Assembly (NCBI GenBank): GCA_958427895.1
Contig: CAUADW010000057.1
Span: 1 to 10,176 of the forward strand
DNA: 10,176 nt
Reading direction: 5' to 3'
Origin: an uncultured Collinsella sp.
GTDB taxonomy: Bacteria; Actinomycetota; Coriobacteriia; Coriobacteriales; Coriobacteriaceae
The notes under the pieces were generated by a model. It worked only from the letters and a program-made list of their open reading frames with translations, ran no database searches and had not been told where the DNA came from. Made by a program: the position numbers and the translations under genes. Shown one piece after another: positions 1 to 6,608 of this stretch (positions are counted from its first letter, which is position 1; each line of letters begins with the position of its first letter).

Positions 1-20
1 TGAGCAGGAGGTTGCCGCGC

Positions 21-1124
21 ATGGCGACGATGAACGAAAAAGATTACTACGAGATTCTCGGTGTCTCTAAGGACGCCACCTCGCGTGATATTCAAAAGGC
101 CTTCCAGCAGAAGGCCCGAAAGCTACATCCGGACGTCAACAAAGAGCCGGATGCCGAGGAAAAGTTCAAAGAGGTTTCCGAGGCATACGCCGTGCTTTCG
201 GACGAGCAGAAGCGTGCGCGCTATGACGCCATGCGCTCGGGCAATCCTTTCGCCGGCGCCCCCACGGCTTCGCCTTATGGCGGCGGTTACGCCGGCGGCG
301 CAGCCTATGGCAATCCCTTTGAGGGCGGTTTTCCCTTTGGCGGCGCTTGGGGCCAGCCGCGGCGCGGCCGGGCAGCCTACAATCCCGAAAGCGGTGCCAA
401 CGTGGTCGTCGACATCAAGCTCGATGCCAAGGAGGCCAAGGGCGGTGCACGCAAAACCGTTCGCTACACGCGATTCGATACGTGCGGACACTGCGGCGGC
501 TCGGGGTCTGTTTCCTCCGAGTATGCCCATACCTGCCCAAGCTGTGGTGGGCGCGGCCATATCGATGTGGACCTTTCCTTCCTGTTTGGCGCCGGCACGT
601 TTCAGTCGGTTTGCCCCGAGTGCGGTGGCTCGGGCAAGGTCGTAGCCGATCCGTGCCCCGATTGCGGCGGCAGCGGCCGTACCCGTGTGACCTCCGAGCA
701 AACGATTGAGTTTCCTGCCGGCACGCACGACGGCGACGAGGTTCGTATTAGCGGCATGGGCCACGCCGGCACCAATGGTGCCACAGGTGGTGACCTGGTC
801 GGTCGCGCCCATGTGGAGGCCGAGCGCCTGGAGGGCAAAGCCCGTACCGGCTTTTACCTGATGGGCATCGTGGCGCCGTTCTTGGTGCTGTCGGCCATCT
901 CGGGCGTGTTCTCGGCCTTTGCCGTGATGTGTTTTATTCCGTTTGCCATGGGCCTGTTCATGGTGCTCTCGGATGGGGTGCTTCACCGTAGTCTGCTGTG
1001 GTGGAAACGTGGCGCAATGCAGTTTGCCAACGGTTTTGCCAACGGCTTCATGTTCGCGCTCGTGTCGGTGTGGTTTGCGAGCTGCTCGCAGCGCGCGATG
1101 CTTTCGCCCTACGGGATGCAATAA
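21..1124 (+). CDS. Membrane-anchored DnaJ-like co-chaperone with truncated C-terminal domain
   Basis: This 367-residue J-protein probably stimulates DnaK ATPase activity at the inner face of the membrane. The J domain spans residues 7-70 with the DnaK-activating HPD at 36-38. A Gly/Phe/Tyr-rich linker (75-120) carries two NPF motifs (75-77, 98-100). All four CxxCxGxG-type zinc repeats are present (Cys pairs 155/158, 172/175, 198/201, 212/215), so both zinc sites should form. The substrate-binding region stops soon after the GGDL motif that closes the first C-terminal subdomain; the second subdomain and dimerisation end are missing. From residue 278 the chain is strongly hydrophobic (278-316, enough for one long or two short membrane segments), then a basic loop (R323, K329, R330) and another hydrophobic stretch (about 339-355). 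ATG 21 is chosen because AGGAGG at 6-11 sits nine bases upstream; a TTG at 12 abuts that site. The domain calls are firm; membrane insertion is inferred from composition. Confidence 0.85.
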   Translation: MATMNEKDYYEILGVSKDATSRDIQKAFQQKARKLHPDVNKEPDAEEKFKEVSEAYAVLSDEQKRARYDAMRSGNPFAGAPTASPYGGGYAGGAAYGNPFEGGFPFGGAWGQPRRGRAAYNPESGANVVVDIKLDAKEAKGGARKTVRYTRFDTCGHCGGSGSVSSEYAHTCPSCGGRGHIDVDLSFLFGAGTFQSVCPECGGSGKVVADPCPDCGGSGRTRVTSEQTIEFPAGTHDGDEVRISGMGHAGTNGATGGDLVGRAHVEAERLEGKARTGFYLMGIVAPFLVLSAISGVFSAFAVMCFIPFAMGLFMVLSDGVLHRSLLWWKRGAMQFANGFANGFMFALVSVWFASCSQRAMLSPYGMQ

Positions 1125-1205
1125 CATCAAACCCTCTGTTTGCGGCCGGCCCTGCATGGGTATAGGACGCACTGTGACAATATTGAAAGTCGGAAGGATT
1201 CGGTC
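1125..1205 (+). promoter_or_regulatory. Intergenic spacer before dnaJ, possible weak promoter
   Basis: This 81-base gap is the longest spacer in the cluster before rpsO, so it is a reasonable place for an extra promoter for the canonical dnaJ. Candidates are weak: TTGCGG (1140-1145) with TATAGG (1161-1166) at a short 15-base spacing, or an extended -10 TGTGACAAT (1173-1181). I see no CIRCE (TTAGCACTC type) or HAIR (CTTGAGT type) heat-shock operator. No convincing terminator hairpin follows the upstream gene, so read-through is likely. The dnaJ ribosome-binding site GGAAGGA lies at 1192-1198. Confidence 0.25.
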
Positions 1206-2354
1206 GTGTCGGAAAATAGGGATTACTACGAGGTACTTGGCGTCGATAAGGATGCCGACGCGCGGACCATTAAGCGCGCGTTTCTAAAGAAAGCCCGTAC
1301 GGTACACCCGGATGTTTCGGACGACCCCGAGGCCGAGGCCAAATTCAAAGAGCTTAACGAGGCCTATTCCGTTCTTTCCGATGAGCAGAAGCGTGCTAAC
1401 TACGACCGTTACGGCACTGCTGACGGCCCTGGTGGTTCGGGTTACGTCGATATCAACGATATCTTTGGTGGCATGGGCATGGACGACTTGTTCTCGTCGT
1501 TCTTTGGCGGCGGTGCCGGCGGTGGCGCCCGCAGCCGTCGTGAGCGTCGTCGCGGACGTGACATGGCCATCTCGCTTTCGGTGACCCTTGAGGAGGCGGC
1601 GCTCGGCTGCAAAAAGACGATCAGTTATGACCGCCTTGCTCCTTGCGAGGACTGTAATGGCACCGGTAGGGCAGAGGGCGCACAGGAAAAGCAGTGCGGC
1701 CGCTGCCACGGTACGGGCTATGTCACGACGGTTCAGCGTTCGTTCCTGGGCCAGGTTCAGTCTTCCTCGCCTTGCCCCGACTGCCATGGCGAGGGTACGG
1801 TTATCGACCATCCCTGCGAGACCTGCGACGGTCAGGGCCGCACGCCTTCGCACGAAAAGATCGACATCGATATTCCCGCCGGCGTTTTGACCGGTCGCCA
1901 GCTGCGCGTGAGCGGCTTTGGCGAGGCCGGCCTTCGCGGCGAGCCCTCGGGCGACCTGATTGTCAACGTGCGTGTTGCCGACCATGAGCGCTTTAAGCGC
2001 AACGGTGACGACCTGTACCTGGTGAGCGATATCTCGATTGCGCAGGCTGCGCTCGGCTGCGAGATCGAGGTCGAGGGCATTATGCCCGACGAGGTCGTTA
2101 AGGTGACGGTTCCCGCCGGCGCCCAGTACGGCGACACCGTGAGCGTCAATAATTACGGCATGCCGCGCATTGGCGGTGGCGGTTCGCGTGGCCGCCTGGT
2201 CGTGCAACTGCGCGTGGTCGTTCCCACCAATCTCTCCAATAAGCAGCGCGAGCTGCTCCGTGCTTTTGCCGATGAGATGGGCGATGACGTCGCTTCTGGT
2301 AAGAAGTCGGTGACCGACCGTATCAAGAGTGCCCTCGACGATATCCTCGATTAA
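1206..2354 (+). CDS. dnaJ: Chaperone protein DnaJ (type I Hsp40)
   Basis: This cytosolic co-chaperone delivers unfolded substrates to DnaK and triggers its ATP hydrolysis. The 382-residue protein has the full class I layout and normal length. The J domain covers residues 5-70 with HPD at 34-36. The Gly/Phe-rich linker (about 70-120) contains the DIF and DLF motifs typical of DnaJ and a basic patch of clustered arginines at its end. Four zinc repeats have Cys pairs 147/150, 164/167, 190/193 and 204/207. Both C-terminal substrate subdomains follow, ending with the usual NLSNKQRELL-like dimerisation segment. The start is GTG 1206: GGAAGGA at 1192-1198 is well spaced and the protein then begins MSENRDYYEVLGV, matching family N-termini; upstream in-frame codons add unrelated residues. 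mtaB starts nine bases after the stop. The J domain closely resembles that of the preceding chimeric gene, which suggests tandem duplication followed by divergence. Confidence 0.97.
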   Translation: MSENRDYYEVLGVDKDADARTIKRAFLKKARTVHPDVSDDPEAEAKFKELNEAYSVLSDEQKRANYDRYGTADGPGGSGYVDINDIFGGMGMDDLFSSFFGGGAGGGARSRRERRRGRDMAISLSVTLEEAALGCKKTISYDRLAPCEDCNGTGRAEGAQEKQCGRCHGTGYVTTVQRSFLGQVQSSSPCPDCHGEGTVIDHPCETCDGQGRTPSHEKIDIDIPAGVLTGRQLRVSGFGEAGLRGEPSGDLIVNVRVADHERFKRNGDDLYLVSDISIAQAALGCEIEVEGIMPDEVVKVTVPAGAQYGDTVSVNNYGMPRIGGGGSRGRLVVQLRVVVPTNLSNKQRELLRAFADEMGDDVASGKKSVTDRIKSALDDILD

Positions 2355-2363
2355 GGAGCCCGC

Positions 2364-3656
2364 GTGCTCGCACCCCATATTTCCGTCGTCAACCTCGGCT
2401 GCCGTGTCAACCGGGTTGAGTCTGACCGTATCACTGCCGATCTTATGCGCCTGGGCTTTGCTATTGTGGATCCCCAGGATGCCGATCTGATCGTCATTAA
2501 CACCTGTGCCGTTACGGGCGAGGCCGAGGCCAAGACCCGTAAGGCCGTCCGTCATGCGCTGGCCCATCCTAACGAGCCCTATGTGCTCGTGACCGGTTGC
2601 GTGGTCAATTTACATCCCGAGGAGCTGCTGGAGCTCTCCGATCGCGTGATCGCCGAGCCGTCCAAGATTGACGTCGCCGAGCGCGTCTGCGAGGTGCTGG
2701 GTGTCGAATCCGATAGCGTTCCCGCCTGCAGCGATGGCGAGGTGGTCGATGCGCTCGGTCGCTCTCGCCTGGGCGTGAAGATTCAGGACGGCTGCAACCA
2801 TCGCTGCACCTATTGCATTGTGTGGAAGGCACGCGGCCCCGAGCGCTCCGTGCCCGTCGAGTCCGTGCTCGAGCAAGTTCGCGAGGCCCAGGAGGCCGGC
2901 GTGCCCGAGGTGGTGCTGACCGGTGTGAACCTGGGTGCCTACGATGGCAAGAGCGCGACCGATGAGCATGTCGAAATCGATGAGCTGCTCGAGGCCATCA
3001 TGGAGCGCACGTCTATTCCGCATGTGCGCATTTCCTCGGTCGAGCCCATGGATATCTCCGAGCGCCTGCTTAAGGTTATGGCGCGCTACCCGCAGCGTAT
3101 CGCCCCGTTTTTGCACCTGCCCGTGCAGTCCGGCTGCACGGCGACCCTGCATCGCATGGGCCGTCCCTATAGCGCCGAGGCCTTTGAGGACACGGTGCGT
3201 ATGATTCGCGCCAACTTGCCCCAGGCGTCCCTTTCGTGCGATGTCATCGTCGGTTTTCCTGGTGAGACGGACGAGGAGTTCGAGGAGTCGCTGGCGCTGT
3301 GCCGCCGTGTGGGTTTCTCGCGTATGCACGTGTTCCGCTACAGCAAGCGTCCCGGTACCCTTGCTGCCGACATGCCCGACCAGGTTCCGCCCGAGGTTAC
3401 GGCCGAGCGCAGCCGCCGTATGCGGGCCGCTGCACAGGAGCTCGCTATTGCCGACGCTCGCCGTCGCGTGGGCACGGTCGAGCGTGCCGTGCTCGAGTAT
3501 GGTGACAACCTGACGCTCGGCTCGTTCCATCATGCCCGTCTTGACGATACCTGTGGACTTACAGCCCCGTGCCTGCTCGATGTTGCTATCATCGGAGTCG
3601 ATGATTCCGGCTTGGTCCATGCACGCAGGGAGGTTCATGGAAGCCTCGAAGATTAG
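2364..3656 (+). CDS. mtaB: tRNA t6A37 methylthiotransferase MtaB (radical SAM)
   Basis: MtaB-type enzymes convert N6-threonylcarbamoyladenosine at tRNA position 37 to its 2-methylthio form, using two iron-sulfur clusters and S-adenosylmethionine. The 430-residue protein has the N-terminal methylthiotransferase domain with cluster cysteines C13, C48 (in INTCAVTGEAEAKTRK) and C79 (in TGCVVN). The radical SAM motif CxxxCxxC is at C144, C148 and C151. Later family signatures are present (HLPVQSGC, DVIVGFPGETDEEF, FRYSKRPGT). The C-terminal 60 residues occupy the place of a TRAM RNA-binding domain but are divergent. GTG 2364 is chosen because AAGGAG (2353-2358), overlapping the dnaJ stop, lies five bases upstream and NLGCRVN follows at the family position. 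The CNHRCTYC and INTCAVT wording favours MtaB over MiaB or RimO, though I could not run a phylogeny. Its last 20 bases overlap phoH. Confidence 0.92.
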   Translation: MLAPHISVVNLGCRVNRVESDRITADLMRLGFAIVDPQDADLIVINTCAVTGEAEAKTRKAVRHALAHPNEPYVLVTGCVVNLHPEELLELSDRVIAEPSKIDVAERVCEVLGVESDSVPACSDGEVVDALGRSRLGVKIQDGCNHRCTYCIVWKARGPERSVPVESVLEQVREAQEAGVPEVVLTGVNLGAYDGKSATDEHVEIDELLEAIMERTSIPHVRISSVEPMDISERLLKVMARYPQRIAPFLHLPVQSGCTATLHRMGRPYSAEAFEDTVRMIRANLPQASLSCDVIVGFPGETDEEFEESLALCRRVGFSRMHVFRYSKRPGTLAADMPDQVPPEVTAERSRRMRAAAQELAIADARRRVGTVERAVLEYGDNLTLGSFHHARLDDTCGLTAPCLLDVAIIGVDDSGLVHARREVHGSLED

Positions 3657-4623
3657 ACTTACCGTTCCCGAGGGAATTGATCCCTCGCGCGTTTTGGGCG
3701 CCGGCGACGGCGTCCTTCGTGCGCTTGAGAGCTTGGTTCGCGCCCATGTGGTCGCCCGTGGCGATAGCATCTCCGTGAGCGGCGACCCGGACGAGGTCGA
3801 ACTCGTGGCGCGCTTTTTCGAGCACGCTTTTCGCGAGGCGGCCGCCGGGCGCACGCTGTCTGCCGACGATGTCTCTCGCTGCCTGGCCGTCTTGCGCGAC
3901 GGTGAGCACGAGGCTACGTCGCTTCGCGATGACGTGCTGCTTTCGTATCGCGGCCGCGTCATTCGCCCCAAGACGCTCGGGCAAAAGCGCTATATGGATG
4001 CCATCCGCTCGCATACCATCACGTTTGGCTTGGGTCCTGCCGGTACCGGTAAGACCTATCTGGCTATGGCGCTCGCCGTTGCCGCGCTCAAGCGTCACGA
4101 GGTGGGCCGTCTGATCTTGACGCGTCCGGTTGTCGAGGCGGGGGAGAATCTGGGCTTTTTGCCCGGCACCCTCGAGGAAAAGATCGATCCCTACATGCGT
4201 CCGCTCTACGACGCCCTTTTTGACATGATGGATCGCGAGCGCACCGATGAGCTTATGGAGCGTGGCGTGATCGAGATCGCCCCGCTTGCCTACATGCGCG
4301 GCCGCACGCTGAGTGATGCCTTCGTGGTGCTCGACGAGGCGCAAAATACCACGCCCGAGCAGATGAAGATGTTCCTGACACGCCTTGGGTTCAACTCCAA
4401 GTTCGTGATTACCGGCGACCTGAGCCAGCGCGACCTGGTGGGTCGTCGTGGCGGTCTTGCTGACGTTGAGCAGATTTTGGGCCGTGTCGACGATGTCGCA
4501 TTTTCTCACCTCGAGCGTGCCGACGTGGTGCGCCATGCCCTGGTGGGTCGTATCGTCGAGGCATATGAAGCTTATGATGACGTGCGCGAGCAGCGCCCGC
4601 GCGACCGAAAGGAGTCCCGTTGA
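3637..4623 (+). CDS. phoH: PhoH family ATPase (PhoH/YbeZ)
   Basis: This is a cytosolic P-loop ATPase of the PhoH/YbeZ family, whose members are genetically and physically linked to YbeY in ribosome and RNA metabolism. Its exact activity (possibly RNA helicase) is not settled. The 328-residue protein has the normal family length. An N-terminal small domain (about 1-100) precedes the ATPase core. Walker A is GPAGTGKT at 133-140 and Walker B is VVLDEAQN at 230-237. Family hallmarks RPVVEAGENLGFLPGT and FVITGDLSQRDLVG are intact. ATG 3637 is chosen because GGGAGG (3628-3633) lies just upstream, although the three-base spacing is short. Longer in-frame starts at 3619 and 3532 lack a good site and lie deep inside mtaB. 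The gene overlaps mtaB by 20 bases, and its TGA stop overlaps the ybeY TTG start, so translational coupling is likely at both ends. Confidence 0.95.
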   Translation: MEASKIRLTVPEGIDPSRVLGAGDGVLRALESLVRAHVVARGDSISVSGDPDEVELVARFFEHAFREAAAGRTLSADDVSRCLAVLRDGEHEATSLRDDVLLSYRGRVIRPKTLGQKRYMDAIRSHTITFGLGPAGTGKTYLAMALAVAALKRHEVGRLILTRPVVEAGENLGFLPGTLEEKIDPYMRPLYDALFDMMDRERTDELMERGVIEIAPLAYMRGRTLSDAFVVLDEAQNTTPEQMKMFLTRLGFNSKFVITGDLSQRDLVGRRGGLADVEQILGRVDDVAFSHLERADVVRHALVGRIVEAYEAYDDVREQRPRDRKESR

Positions 4624-5129
4624 GTGTATTGATCAGCAACGATGCCGAGCTCGATACGCTGCTCGACGCGCAGGAGGTGGAGCACATCTGCGAGGTTGTG
4701 CTTGCCGCCGAGGGCGTTGAGCGTGAAGTCGAGATTTCCCTTTCGTATGTCGACGAGGACGAGATGCACGAGCTCAACCACGAGTGGCGCGGTATCGACC
4801 GCACCACCGATGTGCTCTCGTTTGAGTGCGATTCGGCCTTTGACGATGACATTCCCGCCGATGAGACGCTCGAGCTCGGCGATATCATCTTGGCCCCGGA
4901 GGTCATTGCCCGTCAGGCCCCCGGTTTTGGCAATAGCCCCGCTGACGAGTGCCGTCTGATGCTCGTTCACGGCATGCTGCACCTGCTGGGCTATGACCAT
5001 ATTGATGACGACGAGGCCGAGGTCATGGAGGCCCGCGAGGACGCCATCCTGCGCGATCTGGCGCTCGAGCGCGGCGAGGACCCCAAGCTAGTCCATGTCG
5101 GCCCCATCACCAACCACGCCCACGACTAG
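4620..5129 (+). CDS. ybeY: Endoribonuclease YbeY (16S rRNA maturation)
   Basis: YbeY is a zinc-dependent single-strand endoribonuclease involved in 16S rRNA 3'-end maturation and 70S ribosome quality control. The 169-residue protein carries the family's metal-binding motif HGMLHLLGYDH with ligands H117, H121 and H127. The upstream signature NHEWRGIDRTTDVLSF is also present. The start is TTG 4620, overlapping the phoH stop by four bases; AAGGAG at 4609-4614 is five bases upstream and no in-frame ATG lies near. The protein is slightly long (E. coli YbeY is 155 residues): an acidic C-terminal helix and a tail ending NHAHD extend about 40 residues past the zinc motif. Placement between phoH and era is the common bacterial order and supports joint function in ribosome maturation. 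Confidence 0.96.
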   Translation: MSVLISNDAELDTLLDAQEVEHICEVVLAAEGVEREVEISLSYVDEDEMHELNHEWRGIDRTTDVLSFECDSAFDDDIPADETLELGDIILAPEVIARQAPGFGNSPADECRLMLVHGMLHLLGYDHIDDDEAEVMEAREDAILRDLALERGEDPKLVHVGPITNHAHD

Positions 5130-5138
5130 GAGCCGTCT

Positions 5139-5516
5139 ATGATTCCCGGATCTAACAAGGACCATCCGTCCTTCTTAAAGTCGTTCTCCTATGCCATGGA
5201 GGGCTTCGTTACCGCCGTCAAGACCGAGCGCAACATTAAGGTCATGCTCGTGGCGGGCGTGTGCACCGTCATTGCCGGCTGTATCGTGGGCCTCGACATT
5301 GCCGAGTGGGCCACGATTATCATCTGTTGTGGCCTGGTGATTCACGGCGAGCTGTGCAATACCGCCATGGAGGCGATTGTCGACCTCGCGACCCAGGAGC
5401 TGCATCCACTGGCCAAGCGCGCGAAGGATATCGCCGCTGCCTCTGTTTACATTCTTTCCATCACCGCCGCGATTGTGGGCGTGCTGGTATTTGCCCACGC
5501 GCTCGGCTTTATTTAG
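5139..5516 (+). CDS. dgkA: Diacylglycerol / undecaprenol kinase family membrane protein
   Basis: This small integral membrane kinase belongs to the DgkA family. In E. coli it phosphorylates diacylglycerol; in Gram-positive bacteria the homologue phosphorylates undecaprenol and so feeds the cell-wall carrier lipid pool. The latter substrate is more likely here but is inferred. The 125-residue chain has an amphipathic N-terminus and three hydrophobic segments (about 35-52, 54-70, 101-122). The catalytic signature E71-L-C-N74-T-A-M-E78-A-I-V-D82 matches E. coli ELLNSAIEAVVD, and K96-D97 matches the conserved KD. ATG 5139 follows AGGAG (5128-5132, overlapping the ybeY stop) by six bases. The gene lies nine bases after ybeY and twelve before era. 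A cytidine deaminase gene, often found between dgkA and era in Firmicutes, is absent. Confidence 0.93.
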   Translation: MIPGSNKDHPSFLKSFSYAMEGFVTAVKTERNIKVMLVAGVCTVIAGCIVGLDIAEWATIIICCGLVIHGELCNTAMEAIVDLATQELHPLAKRAKDIAAASVYILSITAAIVGVLVFAHALGFI

Positions 5517-5528
5517 AAAGGGATTCCC

Positions 5529-6596
5529 ATGTCCGACAATATGCAGCCTACCGATGAGATTTTGGACGACGAGTCCCTGGACGCGGTGGATACCGAGGAG
5601 CTCGAGGATGTCGAGGAGTTCGACCCGTTTGAGGGCATGAGCGACGAGGAGCTCGACGCCCTGTGCGACGAGGGCGACAGCCTCGCGGGCTTTGGTGACG
5701 TGGAGCCCGGTTTCCGCAGCGGCTTTGTGGCCCTGGTCGGACGCCCCAACGCCGGCAAGTCCACGCTGCTTAATGCCTGCTATGGCAAAAAGGTCGCCAT
5801 CACCTCGCCGGTGGCCCAGACGACCCGTCGCCGCATGCGCGCCGTCGTCAACCGTCCCGGCTACCAGCTGGTCTTTGTCGATACCCCGGGTATTCATAAG
5901 CCCAAGGACGGTCTGGGATCCGAGCTCAACAAGAGCGCGTTGTTCGAGCTGAACGATGTCGATGTCGTCGCGTTTTTGATTGATGCCACCAAGCCGATCG
6001 GCAGGGGAGACGCTTGGGTTGCCGAGCGCGTCAAATGCGCCCGTTCCAAGAAGGTCCTGGTGCTCACCAAGGCCGATGAGGCCGATCCCGCCCAGGTTAT
6101 GGAACAGCTCAAGGCCGCCCACGAGCTCATGGAATATGACGACGAGATCGTGACGTCGTCGGTCAAGAACTTCAACGTCGATGCGTTTATCGAGACCGTC
6201 GCTCGCTTTTTGCCCGAGGGCCCGCGTTGGTTCCCCGAGGACATGGGCACCGACGCGTCCGACGAGACCCTCGTGGCCGAGTTTGTTCGCGAGAAGGTCC
6301 TGCGTCGCACCCGCGACGAGATCCCGCACTCCGTGGGCGTCATCTGTGACTCGCTCGAGCAGACTAAGAAGGTCCTGCGCGTGCACGCCACCATTTACGT
6401 CGAGCGCGAGGGGCAGAAGGGCATCATCATCGGCAAGGGCGGCGAGATGATCAAGCATATCGGTATCGATGCCCGTCGCGATCTTGAGCGCATCTTTGGC
6501 ACGCAGGTCTTTTTGGAGCTGGACGTGAAGGTCAAGGCCGGCTGGCGCGATGACGAGGCGCAGATCCGCCGCTTTGGCTACAATGCCGAAGATTAA
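5529..6596 (+). CDS. era: GTPase Era with acidic N-terminal extension
   Basis: Era is an essential GTPase that binds the 3' end of 16S rRNA through a KH domain and checks 30S subunit assembly, partly at the membrane. Seen here: G1 GRPNAGKST (71-79), a G2 region with TTRRR, G3 DTPG (118-121), G4 TKAD (180-183, with Thr replacing the usual Asn, a tolerated variant), and a C-terminal KH domain with its GKGG loop at 302-305 and the family ending VKVKAGWRDDEAQIRRFGY. The 355-residue protein is about 55 residues longer than usual. The excess is at the N-terminus: residues 1-59 contain 25 Asp/Glu and no Lys or Arg. ATG 5529 is supported by GAAAGGGA at 5516-5523, five bases upstream. A downstream ATG at 5637 (residue 37) has a weaker GAGGG and would still leave about 25 extra acidic residues. 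Confidence 0.96.
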   Translation: MSDNMQPTDEILDDESLDAVDTEELEDVEEFDPFEGMSDEELDALCDEGDSLAGFGDVEPGFRSGFVALVGRPNAGKSTLLNACYGKKVAITSPVAQTTRRRMRAVVNRPGYQLVFVDTPGIHKPKDGLGSELNKSALFELNDVDVVAFLIDATKPIGRGDAWVAERVKCARSKKVLVLTKADEADPAQVMEQLKAAHELMEYDDEIVTSSVKNFNVDAFIETVARFLPEGPRWFPEDMGTDASDETLVAEFVREKVLRRTRDEIPHSVGVICDSLEQTKKVLRVHATIYVEREGQKGIIIGKGGEMIKHIGIDARRDLERIFGTQVFLELDVKVKAGWRDDEAQIRRFGYNAED

Positions 6597-6608
6597 GCCT
6601 CGGCGTCC

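Noticed and set aside
1..3. TGA at the very start as the stop of an upstream gene
   Set aside because: It may be, but there is no preceding sequence from which to identify a reading frame.
12..20. TTG at 12 as the start of the first J-protein
   Set aside because: It directly abuts AGGAGG at 6-11 with no spacing. ATG 21 has nine bases of spacing.
835..1124. Frameshift or truncation explaining the odd C-terminus of the first J-protein
   Set aside because: The other two frames show no DnaJ second-subdomain residues, and the hydrophobic tail is a continuous, well-formed reading frame ending in a normal stop.
1178..1185. CAATATTG palindrome before dnaJ as a repressor operator
   Set aside because: Eight bases is too short to be significant, and it does not match CIRCE or HAIR.
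1140..1205. Upstream TTG start adding 22 residues to dnaJ
   Set aside because: The added residues do not resemble any DnaJ N-terminus, and GTG 1206 has a well-placed GGAAGGA site.
3532..3636. Longer phoH start inside mtaB
   Set aside because: There is no ribosome-binding site and the extra residues are mtaB coding sequence read in another frame. ATG 3637 fits the family N-terminus.
6066..6077. Era G4 motif TKAD as an inactivating change
   Set aside because: Thr replaces Asn in the G4 motif of several functional GTPases and all other G motifs are intact, so loss of function is not supported.
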